DNA from: an uncultured Clostridia bacterium
GTDB lineage: Bacteria > Bacillota > Clostridia > Christensenellales > Borkfalkiaceae
Direction: 5' to 3'
DNA: 64,000 bases
NCBI GenBank assembly: GCA_947598205.1
Contig: CANQFB010000005.1
Location: 29,224 to 93,223, forward strand
Shown: piece after piece, positions 27,137 to 36,279 of the stretch
How positions within the stretch are numbered: the stretch's first letter is position 1
Layout of the letters: each line of letters starts with the position of its first letter
The notes under the pieces: model-generated
Seen by the model: the letters and a program-made list of their open reading frames with translations, nothing else
Databases searched by the model: none
Told to the model about the DNA's origin: nothing
Position numbers and translations under genes: made by a program

Positions 27137-28405
27137 TCAACGCATGATGATGAGCTTCTTCTTCGCCCTTGTTGCGGCGGTGTAGAGCCATGACGCGCCG
27201 TTTTCAAAGAGGCGGCTCTCATCCAATACGACGACAAACCCATATTCCGACCCCTGCGCCTTGTGGCAGGTGACGGCATAGGCGAACTCGAAGCGGCAGA
27301 CGGTATCTTCCCGCCTCACGCGGGTGCGCCGCAGAGCCTCGAAGTTCTCCTCATGGACAAGCCTTCCGTCTGCAAGAAGGCAGGCCTTCGCGCCGTAACT
27401 GTGGAAATATTTCCCCTCGGTGAAAACCCCCGTATCGACGGGCAGGTCGTAGACGAAATCGTCGAGAAAATCGGCCTTGAAATCGAGCTGGGCGAGCCCG
27501 TCCTCCTGCTCCCTGATATTATATGCGTTGCCGACGGTGCCGTTTACGAGGTGAAAATCCCCCCTCTCGTCGAGCTTCTTCTCCCAATCGTTGAGAGTGC
27601 AGACGAGCTTCTCGCCGTCGATGGGAAGCCGCGCTTCCTCTGGAATTCCGAGGGCGGCGCGCACCTCGCGGTTGATGCGCATGCGCGTCTTGTTAGATCC
27701 TACGATGATCTGGTCGGCCTTGAGAAAGAGTTCCTTCCGCTTTTCAGAAGAGAGCGCCCGCCAAGGCACGACCGCGACGTTTTCGCCATACGTCCCATAG
27801 GAGGGAAAGTCCCCCTCCCTTAAACGTGCGGCAAGGCGCACGATGGGGTTATCCCGCTCCTGTCGCACGATCTCCTTCAGGGTAATCACGGGCATGGATA
27901 GGAGAGAATTCGTCCCGCCGACGGGCGGAAGCTGGGCGGGATCGCCGCAGAAGAGGCACTTCACCCCGAAGGAGAGAAGGTCGCGGAGCGTCTCGTCGGA
28001 GACCATGCTCGTCTCGTCTACGACGATGAGACGAATCTCTTTGGGAAGCCGCTCCTTGAGCACGAAGCGCAGGAAATGCTCGGAGATGACTTCGCCGTCC
28101 TCGTTTACCTCGATCTCCTCCTCCCGCGTATAGATGAGGCTGTGGATGGTGCTCGCCGCGCTTCCGTTCCTGATGAGGACGGATGCGGCCTTGCCCGTGG
28201 GGGCGACAAAGGCGGCGCTCTCCCCCGGCACGAGCCCCAAATGGCGGACGATATAATCGACGAGGAAGGTCTTCCCCGTGCCCGCATAGCCGCAAAGCAC
28301 GAAGATCTGCGTGTTCAAATGCAGAAACCATTCTTCGATGAGCTCCGCCGCCTCGGCCTGATCGGCTGTGAGCGTGACGTTTTGGGCGAGCGAATTCTTC
28401 TCCAT
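27137..28405 (-). CDS. RecD/Dda-like ATP-dependent DNA helicase (SF1B)
   Basis: Walker A LCGYAGTGKTFL, VVDETSMVSD, GDPAQLPPVGG, AYAVTCHKAQGSEYGFVVVLDES. Confidence 0.88.
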   Translation of the reverse strand: MEKNSLAQNVTLTADQAEAAELIEEWFLHLNTQIFVLCGYAGTGKTFLVDYIVRHLGLVPGESAAFVAPTGKAASVLIRNGSAASTIHSLIYTREEEIEVNEDGEVISEHFLRFVLKERLPKEIRLIVVDETSMVSDETLRDLLSFGVKCLFCGDPAQLPPVGGTNSLLSMPVITLKEIVRQERDNPIVRLAARLREGDFPSYGTYGENVAVVPWRALSSEKRKELFLKADQIIVGSNKTRMRINREVRAALGIPEEARLPIDGEKLVCTLNDWEKKLDERGDFHLVNGTVGNAYNIREQEDGLAQLDFKADFLDDFVYDLPVDTGVFTEGKYFHSYGAKACLLADGRLVHEENFEALRRTRVRREDTVCRFEFAYAVTCHKAQGSEYGFVVVLDESRLFENGASWLYTAATRAKKKLIIMR

Positions 28406-28479
28406 GCCTCTATTATAGCATACTGCGCCCAAATACGCAAACTTATGTTTGACGTTTTTTGATATTTTTTATGCGAAAA

Positions 28480-28745
28480 GCCTTCCCTCATCCATGGGGG
28501 AAGGTCAACAGGAAACCCCCTCCTTGGGGAGGGGGAATAGAAGGGGGCGACTGTCATTCCGAGCCGTCGAAGACGGCGAGAGAATCCCCTAATAGGAAGT
28601 CTGTGTTTTCATTTAGGGGGATCCTCTCGGGCTACGCCCTCGGGATGACACGTTTGACACGCGGGGCAGTATGACGAATTTGAAAGCTCAACCCCCATCA
28701 GTCACCTTCGGTGACAGCTTCCCCCATGGATGGGGGAAGCCTTAG
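28480..28745. repeat. Composite of dispersed repeat families
   Basis: CCTTGGGGAGGGGG, GTCATTCCGAGCCGTCGAAGACGGCGAGAGAATCCCCT...CTCGGGATGAC, CCCCCATCAGTCACCTTCGGTGACAGCTTCCCCC. Confidence 0.8.
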
Positions 28746-28757
28746 AAAGCCACACCC

Positions 28758-29186
28758 TTATTCGGGTTTGAATTTCGCAAAGAGAAGCCGACCCAAAATG
28801 TTCTCTTCCACAATGATACAGCCTCCCTCTACGGGATAGGTGCGCGAGAGGGTACGCAACCCCTGTTTGGCGCGGAAGGTCACCTCGTTTTTTTGGGCGT
28901 CCATCTCATACGTCCCCGCAACGCTCCCCTCGTTTCCCTTCTGCGTCTTGTAACGGATGGTGAACCCTCCCCCGCGGCCAAGTTCGAGGCGGATATGCTC
29001 GAAGGCGGGGAGCTTATCCTCGCCCGAAAGCGTGAGCTTCTCGCAAAGATAGATGCCCGCATAGGGTTTGGAGAGGTCTTCGAGCGAGCCGAGTTCCTTC
29101 TCCGTATCGCAGGCGGCAAGGCCCAAGAGCGCGGCAAGCAGGGCAATCACAGCGGCGACGGAGGAAAAAAACTTTTTCATATCCAA
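28758..29186 (-). CDS. Hypothetical lipoprotein
   Basis: MKKFFSSVAAVIALLAALLGLAACDTEK lipobox LAAC. Confidence 0.75.
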   Translation of the reverse strand: MDMKKFFSSVAAVIALLAALLGLAACDTEKELGSLEDLSKPYAGIYLCEKLTLSGEDKLPAFEHIRLELGRGGGFTIRYKTQKGNEGSVAGTYEMDAQKNEVTFRAKQGLRTLSRTYPVEGGCIIVEENILGRLLFAKFKPE

Positions 29187-29218
29187 AGTTTTCCGCGCAT
29201 GCGGAAAATTATTCCCCC

Positions 29219-30466
29219 TTACTTCCCTTTGACGCGGGCGACGTCGATGTTATCCTTCTTCCTATCAGAGAGGGCCTTGATGGGGTGATCGGAATTTTGC
29301 ACGCGATAGTCTTGCCCCAGCTTCAAGATTGCCTTCTCGATGACGGTGTGCGTGCCCACCTTCTCGGGCGCGCCGTTGATCTTCGCGTTATAGGAGAAAT
29401 AGCGGAAGCCGTCGGGCACCTTGTCGAGCTCCTCCCATCCCTCTTCGACGCCCGTAAGGCGCACGCTCTTCAGAATTTCGCGGATATACTCCTTCTGCGG
29501 GCGAAGTTTCAGGAGCTCGGGGAACTTGCCGCCCTCGGGGAGCACCTGTTGCCAGACCTTGCCCTCGTACGTCTTGAGAAGGTCGGCGGCCTCGTGAAGG
29601 TGGCAGACTTCCTCCTCGAAGTGCTGTTCCCACACCCCCTTGATGCGCTCGTCCTTCTCGTCCATATAGCACGAATAATAGAGGTAGCACTCGGTGTATT
29701 CATTCATAAGAAGACACTCGAACTCGGACATGGTGGGGTCTTTTAAGCTCCCGTAGCCCGTAACATGCTGTTCCTCGATCATCGCGATCTCGTTGTAGAG
29801 CTTTCTGCCGAGGGGCGAGGCATAGAGGTTGGCGACGTTCATATAGTAGTTCATCGTCTGCTGTTCGGCGCCCGTGATGATGTTGACGTTGAGCTTGGTC
29901 TTGAGATCGGAGAGATACCCGTTGAGGTAGAAGTTCACGTCGTCGTTCGGATGGCGGTATTCGGCGACGGTGGGCCGTCCGGGCATGATCTCGGTGTAAG
30001 AGCCGACGAGCTTCTTCGGGTCGCCACCCTTCTCCAGCTCCATGAGGTCGCTGTAGCGGTAGAGGTGGTCGAAATCCTCGAGGAGGGCGAAATCGAGCTG
30101 TTTTTTCACGTAAGAATTCTTTTCGCCGATCGCAAGGTTGGCGGTGAGGTCGACGGCGAGCTGTTCGTAGCCGATGGTGTGTTCCAAGATGCTCTCGTCG
30201 GCGGGCTTAAGGCTTGCAATGCGCTTTTGCTGGATCTGTTCCCCCCTGCGCATGCGGGCGAGACGGCGGCGCACGTCGTTATTCGCGCACATGCGGGTGA
30301 AGGAATTGGAGAGGCGCACGCTCTCGAACTCCGTGCCGTTCATGAGGATGACGCGGGTGCGGGTGTAGGGGTCCACCTCGTTCTTGTCGTAGGGCTTTAC
30401 GAGCACTTTGTTCCATGAAGTAAAAACTTTGTCCGCCTTTTGCGGCTTCAATTCAAACGGATCCAT
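29219..30466 (-). CDS. Uncharacterised ferritin-like (putative diiron) protein
   Basis: 415 aa; helical segments with EHTIGYEQLAVDL, EEQHVTGYGSL, NEYTECYLYYSCY and EEEVCHLHEAADLL resembling ferritin-like E/ExxH ligands. Confidence 0.55.
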   Translation of the reverse strand: MDPFELKPQKADKVFTSWNKVLVKPYDKNEVDPYTRTRVILMNGTEFESVRLSNSFTRMCANNDVRRRLARMRRGEQIQQKRIASLKPADESILEHTIGYEQLAVDLTANLAIGEKNSYVKKQLDFALLEDFDHLYRYSDLMELEKGGDPKKLVGSYTEIMPGRPTVAEYRHPNDDVNFYLNGYLSDLKTKLNVNIITGAEQQTMNYYMNVANLYASPLGRKLYNEIAMIEEQHVTGYGSLKDPTMSEFECLLMNEYTECYLYYSCYMDEKDERIKGVWEQHFEEEVCHLHEAADLLKTYEGKVWQQVLPEGGKFPELLKLRPQKEYIREILKSVRLTGVEEGWEELDKVPDGFRYFSYNAKINGAPEKVGTHTVIEKAILKLGQDYRVQNSDHPIKALSDRKKDNIDVARVKGK

Positions 30467-30579
30467 TTGAACCTCCTTTATGCGGAAAGTTTTACCAAAT
30501 GCGGAAAAAAGTATGCCGAGGATTGCAAAACGGTGAAAAAGTTGTTATAATAAGAAAAAAACGGAGGAAGAAAGCTGGC

Positions 30580-31233
30580 ATGATCGGCGTCGTCGTCGCG
30601 CTCGGGCGCGAAGCGGAAATCTTAAACGGCGAACTCAAGACGCAAAAGAGGCATACCATGTACGGGAAGGAGGCGCTCGTCGGCACATTCCGCGGCCACC
30701 ATGTCGCGGTGTGCATCTCGGGCGTCGGGAAGGTAAATGCCGCGGCGGGCGCATGCGCCGCGCTCTCTTTGGGTGCGGAAAAACTTTTCAACTTCGGCGT
30801 CGCGGGGGGCTTAAAGCCCGACACTACCGCGGTGGGCGAAGTGTTTCTCATCGAAAAGGCCGTGCAATACGATTTCGACTGCGCCGAGATCAACGGCACT
30901 TCGATCGGCGTGCTCGATGGCGAAACGGATTGCTTTCTGCCCCTCTTCTGCCCCGAAATTTCGCTTGAGCGGCGCATTTTGGGCACGGGAGACCGCTTCA
31001 ACGATGACGCTACCGACCACGCACTTCTGCTCTCTCTCGGCTGCGGCGTGCGCGATATGGAAGCGGGCGCGATCGCCGAAGTCGCCAAATATGCGGGCGT
31101 GCCCTTCACTTCGGTAAAGGCGATCTCCGACGTGTACGGTTCGGGCTCGACATCGGAACAATATACGCAAAATATGCAACGCGCTCTCGCGGCCCTCAAA
31201 GCCCGCCTCGGCGAAATTTTCGATAATCTATAA
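30580..31233 (+). CDS. 5'-methylthioadenosine/S-adenosylhomocysteine nucleosidase-like phosphorylase
   Basis: MIGVVVALGREAEIL, GVGKVNAAAGACA, FNFGVAGGL, DMEAGAIAEVAKYAGVPFTSVKAISD. Confidence 0.9.
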   Translation: MIGVVVALGREAEILNGELKTQKRHTMYGKEALVGTFRGHHVAVCISGVGKVNAAAGACAALSLGAEKLFNFGVAGGLKPDTTAVGEVFLIEKAVQYDFDCAEINGTSIGVLDGETDCFLPLFCPEISLERRILGTGDRFNDDATDHALLLSLGCGVRDMEAGAIAEVAKYAGVPFTSVKAISDVYGSGSTSEQYTQNMQRALAALKARLGEIFDNL

Positions 31234-31249
31234 ATCGTCTTATAAGCGT

Positions 31250-31562
31250 TAATCACGTCATGCTGAGCCGCCGAGGAACGAGGCAGAAGCATCACCGCAT
31301 TCTAATCACGTCATGCTGAGCCGCCGAGGAACGAGGCGTGTCGAAGCATCACCGCATTCTAATCACGTCATGCTGAGCCGCCACCGCGTCATTCTGCCCC
31401 GTGCGAGGCTTCTATTTGTAGACTAAGCACGGCACGAGCGCCAACGGCGCGAAGTAGCGAAGCGAAGAATCCCTTACTACGAAGTCCGCGTTTTCTACTT
31501 GGGGGATCCTTCGAGGATAAGCTCGCGCGAACTGCGTAATACAATTCGGCTCAGGATGACGC
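31250..31562. repeat. Tandem/composite repeat block
   Basis: Partial tandem copies of ATCACGTCATGCTGAGCCGCCGAGGAACGAGGC...GAAGCATCACCGCATTCTA followed by the GAATCCC...GGATGACGCG family. Confidence 0.8.
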
Positions 31563-31586
31563 GATCAAACGAAAAAGGAGGATACC

Positions 31587-32255
31587 ATGATCGATCTCGG
31601 CGATTGGAAAGAGCCACTTGCGCCCCTCTTCGCGGACGAACGCTACAAAAAGATCCGCGAATTTCTGAAGTACGAATATTCGCATTACATCGTCTATCCC
31701 GACATGTATGATTTGTACAACTGCTTCCGCTTCACACCTTTTGCGAACGTGAAGGCCGTCCTCCTCGGGCAAGATCCCTATCACGAGCCGGGGCAGGCGC
31801 ACGGGCTGTGTTTCTCGGTGAAGAAGGGCGTCCCCAAGCCCCCGTCGCTCGAAAATATGCTTAAAGAGCTCAAGAGCGACCTTGGCTTCGACCCTCCCGC
31901 CTCGGGAGACCTCACCAAATGGGCGAAGGAGGGCGTCCTGCTTTTGAACACCGCGCTCACCGTGCGCGAGCATCAGGCCAATTCCCACGCTAACTGCGGG
32001 TGGAGTTGGTTCACGGATAGTGTCATCTCGATTTTGAGCGAGCAAAAGACAAACCTCGTATTCATTTTGTGGGGCGGCAATGCGCGGCGGAAGAAGCCCC
32101 TCATTGACCAAACGAAGCACCTCATTCTAGAATGTGCGCACCCCTCGCCCCTCTCGGCGTACAACGGATTTTTCGGTTGCCGTCATTTCTCGAAGACGAA
32201 CGACTACCTCGTCTCCCACGGCATCCCCCCCATCGACTGGAATTTGAAGGAGTGA
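31587..32255 (+). CDS. ung: Uracil-DNA glycosylase, family 1
   Basis: AVLLGQDPYHEPGQAHGLCFSV, LLLNTALTVREHQANSH, HPSPLSAYNGFFGCRHFSKTN. Confidence 0.97.
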   Translation: MIDLGDWKEPLAPLFADERYKKIREFLKYEYSHYIVYPDMYDLYNCFRFTPFANVKAVLLGQDPYHEPGQAHGLCFSVKKGVPKPPSLENMLKELKSDLGFDPPASGDLTKWAKEGVLLLNTALTVREHQANSHANCGWSWFTDSVISILSEQKTNLVFILWGGNARRKKPLIDQTKHLILECAHPSPLSAYNGFFGCRHFSKTNDYLVSHGIPPIDWNLKE

Positions 32256-32261
32256 AACGCA

Positions 32262-32480
32262 TCGCGCCTCCGTGGAAGGGGGGCGAAACCCCCTCCTTGG
32301 GGAGGGGGAATTGAAGGGGGTGGGTGTACTTTACGTCATGTTGAGCCGCCGAGGCACGAGGCGTGTCGAAACATCACCACATTTTTCTCACGTCATGTTG
32401 CCCCGCGCGCATTCTAATTTGCACAAAGCGCGGGGCGGAATGACGAATTAGAGCGTCGGGGCGTTCCCTAATTACGTCGG
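32262..32480. repeat. Dispersed repeat block
   Basis: CCCCCTCCTTGGGGAGGGGGAATTGAAGGGGG; ACGTCATGTTGAGCCGCCGAGGCACGAGGCGTGTCGAAACATCACC. Confidence 0.75.
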
Positions 32481-32536
32481 ATTTGAAAGCTTTCGCCTCA
32501 TATTAAAAAAACATGGCTTGTTTGCCATGCTTTTCG

Positions 32537-33853
32537 TTATTTGCGTTTGATACGCAACTTCCTTTTCGGTCTCTCGGGCTTCCCCTCTCCAAGGGGGAAG
32601 CTGTCGCCGACAGGCGACTGATGGAGATCCAAGGCCTCCCCCTCCTCAAGGGGGAAGCTGTCGCCGACAGGCGACTGATGGGGGTTCGCTTCTTCAACTT
32701 CCACGCTCGTCTCGGCAGGTTCGGCCTTGCCGCCCTCCTCCTTGAGCGCCTCTTTCTCATCCAAAGCGGAGCGAGCGGAGCTTTCCTCTTGCTCCTTCGG
32801 CTTATCCTTTGCGGCGTCTTTGCCGCGGGGGCGGCCTTCCTCCTCGTCGTCGGGCTTCTTGGTCTCGATAAAGATGGCGTGCGACCTGCTTTCCTCGCCG
32901 CTCTCAAAGACCTTCACCATCGTGTTCTTCTCGGGCTCTTGCCCTTCGGGGATCTCCGTCTTGTCGATGAACCCCTTCTCGTCGAACCGATAGGCATACC
33001 CGCGGTAGTAGATGGTCTCCTTGAACTCCGCACGCATCTCCTTCGCCGCGTCTTCGCCCCCTTCGATCGCCTCGAGGAGCTTCTTCCTTCTTGCATCCTC
33101 GCATTTTTCGATCTTGCGCGAAACGGCGTCCGCCATGATGAGGCAGTATAAGAGCGCCACCACCGTGATAATGCCCGAATAGGATTGCAGGAACATGATG
33201 ACGATCCCGACCCCCTTCACTCTCGTCCCCCTGTAGACGCCTATCACGTCCTCGAAGGTCGCATGGTAGCTGTCTTCCGTCTCGTTCGCATCGCCGCACG
33301 TCGTCAGCTTCAGATCGGCGCCGTGCCCTTCAATGTTCACGATGCGGTGGATGATGGTGTATCCGCGATCGTTTCGGTAGGCTACAACGTCGAACCGCTT
33401 CAGATCGGCAGGCGAGTTCACCTTGTCGAGAATGATAATATCGTATTGTTGGAAGCGGTTTGGCTTCTCCAACCCCTCAAGTTCGGCATAATAATGGTTC
33501 TTTTCGTTGAGCTCGCTCATAGAACCCGAGGCGACGACGAGGAAGCTCTTCCCGAGCACGGGCCGCCCGTCCGCAATGCGCGTCACGAGGGAGAAGATGA
33601 AGATGGGGATCACGATCGCGAGAAAGAGCACGAAGAGGGTGGTCTTGATGGCAGAAAAGATCTTCTTGCGCTTTTTGACCTTGGGGTTTCTCGCCTTGAT
33701 GGCCTCGTCGATGAGCTCAATATCGCGCTTACCCGCTTCGATCTGGGCATTGGTGGAACGCGCATGCGAAAAGTATAGAATGGTGAATACTGCCGCAAAG
33801 CAAGCGACGCCCGCAAGCGTCGCGATGATAGACAAGATCTCGAGAGTGGACAT
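32537..33853 (-). CDS. SipW/ER-type signal peptidase I with a repeat-derived C-terminal tail
   Basis: N-terminal TM segments, VVASGSMSE (Ser), YTIIHRIVNI (His in the SipW/ER position), CGDANE; C-term has NPHQSPVGDSFPL and LHQSPVGDSFPL. Confidence 0.88.
   Translation of the reverse strand: MSTLEILSIIATLAGVACFAAVFTILYFSHARSTNAQIEAGKRDIELIDEAIKARNPKVKKRKKIFSAIKTTLFVLFLAIVIPIFIFSLVTRIADGRPVLGKSFLVVASGSMSELNEKNHYYAELEGLEKPNRFQQYDIIILDKVNSPADLKRFDVVAYRNDRGYTIIHRIVNIEGHGADLKLTTCGDANETEDSYHATFEDVIGVYRGTRVKGVGIVIMFLQSYSGIITVVALLYCLIMADAVSRKIEKCEDARRKKLLEAIEGGEDAAKEMRAEFKETIYYRGYAYRFDEKGFIDKTEIPEGQEPEKNTMVKVFESGEESRSHAIFIETKKPDDEEEGRPRGKDAAKDKPKEQEESSARSALDEKEALKEEGGKAEPAETSVEVEEANPHQSPVGDSFPLEEGEALDLHQSPVGDSFPLGEGKPERPKRKLRIKRK
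32577..32690. repeat. Two tandem hairpin-repeat copies inside the signal peptidase ORF
   Basis: CAAGGGGGAAGCTGTCGCCGACAGGCGACTGATGG twice, in frame with the CDS. Confidence 0.9.
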
Positions 33854-33909
33854 GGTTTAATTATACCACCCCCCTCCCTCTTTGTCAAGAGCTGATGGCG
33901 ATATAACTA

Positions 33910-34680
33910 ATGGAGGTTGGCCTACCCCTTTTTAAGGGGGAGGCTGTCACCGACAGGTGACTGATGGGGGCTCAAGGCCTACCCCACCTCGGGAGGGAGG
34001 CTGTCACCGATAGGTGACTGGTGGGGGTTCAAGGCGCCTCCGTGGGAGGAACCGCGGGTGGTTGCTGTCATTCCGAGCCCCACAGGGGCGAGAGAATCAC
34101 GTCATGTTGAGCGAAGTCGAAACATCACCGCATTCTTTTTACGTCATGTTGAGCGAAGTCGAAACATCACCTTGTTACAATGTGGTGACCCTTCGACAGG
34201 CTCAGGGTGACGAATTCGTACCCACCCCTGTCTCACGCGGGTAGAGCCCCGCGTTCGGTCAGCGTTCGCGCGGACGTATGCGCTCACTCACCGCAAAACG
34301 CCGCACACGGCACACTGTGCCGATGTGCAGAATTGCGTTTTGCGACCCCCTCCTCGGGAGGGGGCATGGCGCCTCCGTGGGAGGAGCTGTCACGCGAGAG
34401 CGTGACTGATGGGGGTTCAAGGCCTACCCCTTTCCAAGGGGGAGGCTGTCGCCGACAGGCGACTGATGGGGGTTCAAGGCGCCTCCGTGGGAGGGGGCAT
34501 GGCGCCTCCGTGGGAGAAGCTGTCACGCGAGAGCGTGACTGATGGGGGTTCAAGGCCTACCCCTTTTCAAGGGGGAGGCTCCGCGCTAGCGGTGGTGGGG
34601 GTTAAGCTCCTCAACTCCCCCACCCGTCACGGCTTCGCCGTGCCACCCTCCCCCTCGCAAGCGAAGGGTAGGGCTCTCCA
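33910..34680. repeat. Dense hairpin-repeat block
   Basis: Multiple copies of CCTACCCCTTTTCAAGGGGGAGGCTGTCACCGACAGGTGACTGATGGGGGTTCAAGG and variants plus the CACCCGTCACGGCTTCGCCGTGCC block. Confidence 0.9.
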
Positions 34681-34693
34681 CCAACCAACAAAA

Positions 34694-34718
34694 AAAGCGT
34701 ACGCGGGGCGTACGCTTT
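34694..34718 (-). terminator. Terminator downstream of 34732-35454
   Basis: AAAGCGTACG-CGGGG-CGTACGCTTT with T-run on the reverse strand. Confidence 0.8.
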
Positions 34719-34731
34719 AGATATTCAATTC

Positions 34732-35454
34732 CTATCTCTGTTCCGCCGTCATGTAGAGCGTGAACCGCGGGTGCTCTTCCGTCATGATCGTATCGTGCAG
34801 GTCGTTCAAAACTTCCAAAGCCGTCTCCATCGTCTCCCCCGCGCCCTCTTCGTCGAAGTAAATGCTCGGGTTCTTCCCCGCAAAACGGCTTCCCCAGCGC
34901 AGATTGAGTTCAAACTCAAACTCCCACACAAGCGTCTGCCCGCCGTCGTAAGAGATCTTCTTCCCCCATTCGTCGGTATCGAGGGTGTGCACGATGGGCG
35001 TCCCCGTCTCCATGTCGAAATATTCAGAGATGTCGAGATACCCCTCCTGCGCCGCCACGATCACGCCTGCAGGCAGTTGAAGCGTGTAAGAAAACACTCC
35101 CAAAAGTTCGGCATTCGTAATAGACCCCGAGACGATCACCTGCATCTTCTCGCCCCGTTTGCCGTCCCATTTGAAGCGGCCCTGTTCGTCATCCTTCGCC
35201 GCATCGAGCACAAAGCCCGTCTCGAGCACCTGCCCTTCGCTCAGTTTCACATCGTCCATGGTGAATGAATCGAAGGTGAAGGGACTGCCGCTCATATCGC
35301 CCACTTCGATCCCCCCGCCGACAAGTTGCTTTTTATTGGAAAGCATCGTGCCGAGGAAGATTCCGAGCGCAAAGAGCGCGACCCCGAAGAATACGAGGAT
35401 CACAATCAGGAGAACTTTTTTACTGCTTCCGTCTTTTTTCTCTACATTTGCCAT
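34732..35454 (-). CDS. Membrane-anchored extracellular protein, paralogue-like to 36684-37430
   Basis: N-terminal TM anchor; C-terminal LRWGSRFAGKNPSIYF...ALEVLNDLH resembles LNWGEDLGGTNPYTYF...ALEALHEFD of the protein at 36684-37430. Confidence 0.7.
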   Translation of the reverse strand: MANVEKKDGSSKKVLLIVILVFFGVALFALGIFLGTMLSNKKQLVGGGIEVGDMSGSPFTFDSFTMDDVKLSEGQVLETGFVLDAAKDDEQGRFKWDGKRGEKMQVIVSGSITNAELLGVFSYTLQLPAGVIVAAQEGYLDISEYFDMETGTPIVHTLDTDEWGKKISYDGGQTLVWEFEFELNLRWGSRFAGKNPSIYFDEEGAGETMETALEVLNDLHDTIMTEEHPRFTLYMTAEQR

Positions 35455-35484
35455 AAGATTTTACTCCTATTTGAGGAGATCAAG

Positions 35485-35905
35485 CCTTCCCCTTTCCAAA
35501 GCCTACCCCTTCCCAAGGGGGAGGCTGTCACCGACAGGTGACAGATGGGGGCTCAAGGCCTACCCCTTTTCAAGGGGGAGGCTGTCGCCGACAGGTGACT
35601 GATGGGGGTTAAGGCCTACCCCTTCCCAAGGGGGAGGCTGTCACCGCAGGCAGTGGTGGGGGTTAAGGCCTACCCCTTCCCAAGGGGGAGGCTGTCACCG
35701 CAGGTGACTGATGGGGGTTAAGGCCTACCCCTTTTCAAGGGGGAGGCTGTCACCGATAGGCGACTGATGGGGGTTAAGCTCCTCAACTCCCCCACCCGTC
35801 ACGGCTTCGCCGTGCCACCCTCCCCCTCGCAAGCGAAGGGTAGGGCCTCCCCCCTTCGGGGGGAGGCTGTCGCCGACAGGTGACTGATGGGGGTTCAACT
35901 CCTCC
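35485..35905. repeat. Hairpin-repeat tandem array, about 55-56 bp units
   Basis: Units start near 35503, 35559, 35614, 35669 and 35723, then the CACCCGTCACGG block and a further unit. Confidence 0.92.
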
Positions 35906-35906
35906 C

Positions 35907-36263
35907 TCATTCTATCCCCAAGTGGTTCCAAATATCCTCACAAATTGCCTTATACATTTTGTGAAAATCATAGTTGGAATAACGGAGCACGGTGAGACCG
36001 AGGGAATTAAGATAAGCGTCTCGCACCTTGTCGTATTCCTTGCCCTCGTCCTCATAGTGTTGCGATCCGTCGAGTTCGATCACGAGCTTTTTCGACGCAC
36101 AGTAGAAATCAACGATATAGTTGCCGATGATCTTCTGACGGCAGAAATGGACAGGAAGCCCGCGAAGAAAATCGTACCAAAGTTTTTGTTCTTCCTTTGT
36201 CGGATTGGCACGAAGTTCTTTTGCGCGATCTTTGAGCGCATGGTTATGCAATCTCTGTTCCAT
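35907..36263 (-). CDS. DUF559-family (Vsr/restriction-endonuclease-fold) protein
   Basis: MEQRLHNHALKDRAKELRANPTKEEQKLWYDFLR...FCRQKIIGNYIVDFYCASKKLVIELDGSQHYE, typical DUF559; upstream codons of the longer ORF are repeat-derived. Confidence 0.9.
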   Translation of the reverse strand: MEQRLHNHALKDRAKELRANPTKEEQKLWYDFLRGLPVHFCRQKIIGNYIVDFYCASKKLVIELDGSQHYEDEGKEYDKVRDAYLNSLGLTVLRYSNYDFHKMYKAICEDIWNHLGIE

Positions 36264-36279
36264 TTCTCTTCCAATCACT

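Noticed and set aside
30661-30720. CACCATGTCGCGG and CCACCCATGTCGCG (61087) as extra copies of the CCATGTCCG motif
   Set aside because: They lack the exact 9-mer; kept out of the count as near-matches.
35485-35905. Possible CRISPR array (about 55-bp periodic units)
   Set aside because: Units are contiguous near-identical repeats with no unique spacers, and no cas genes are nearby.
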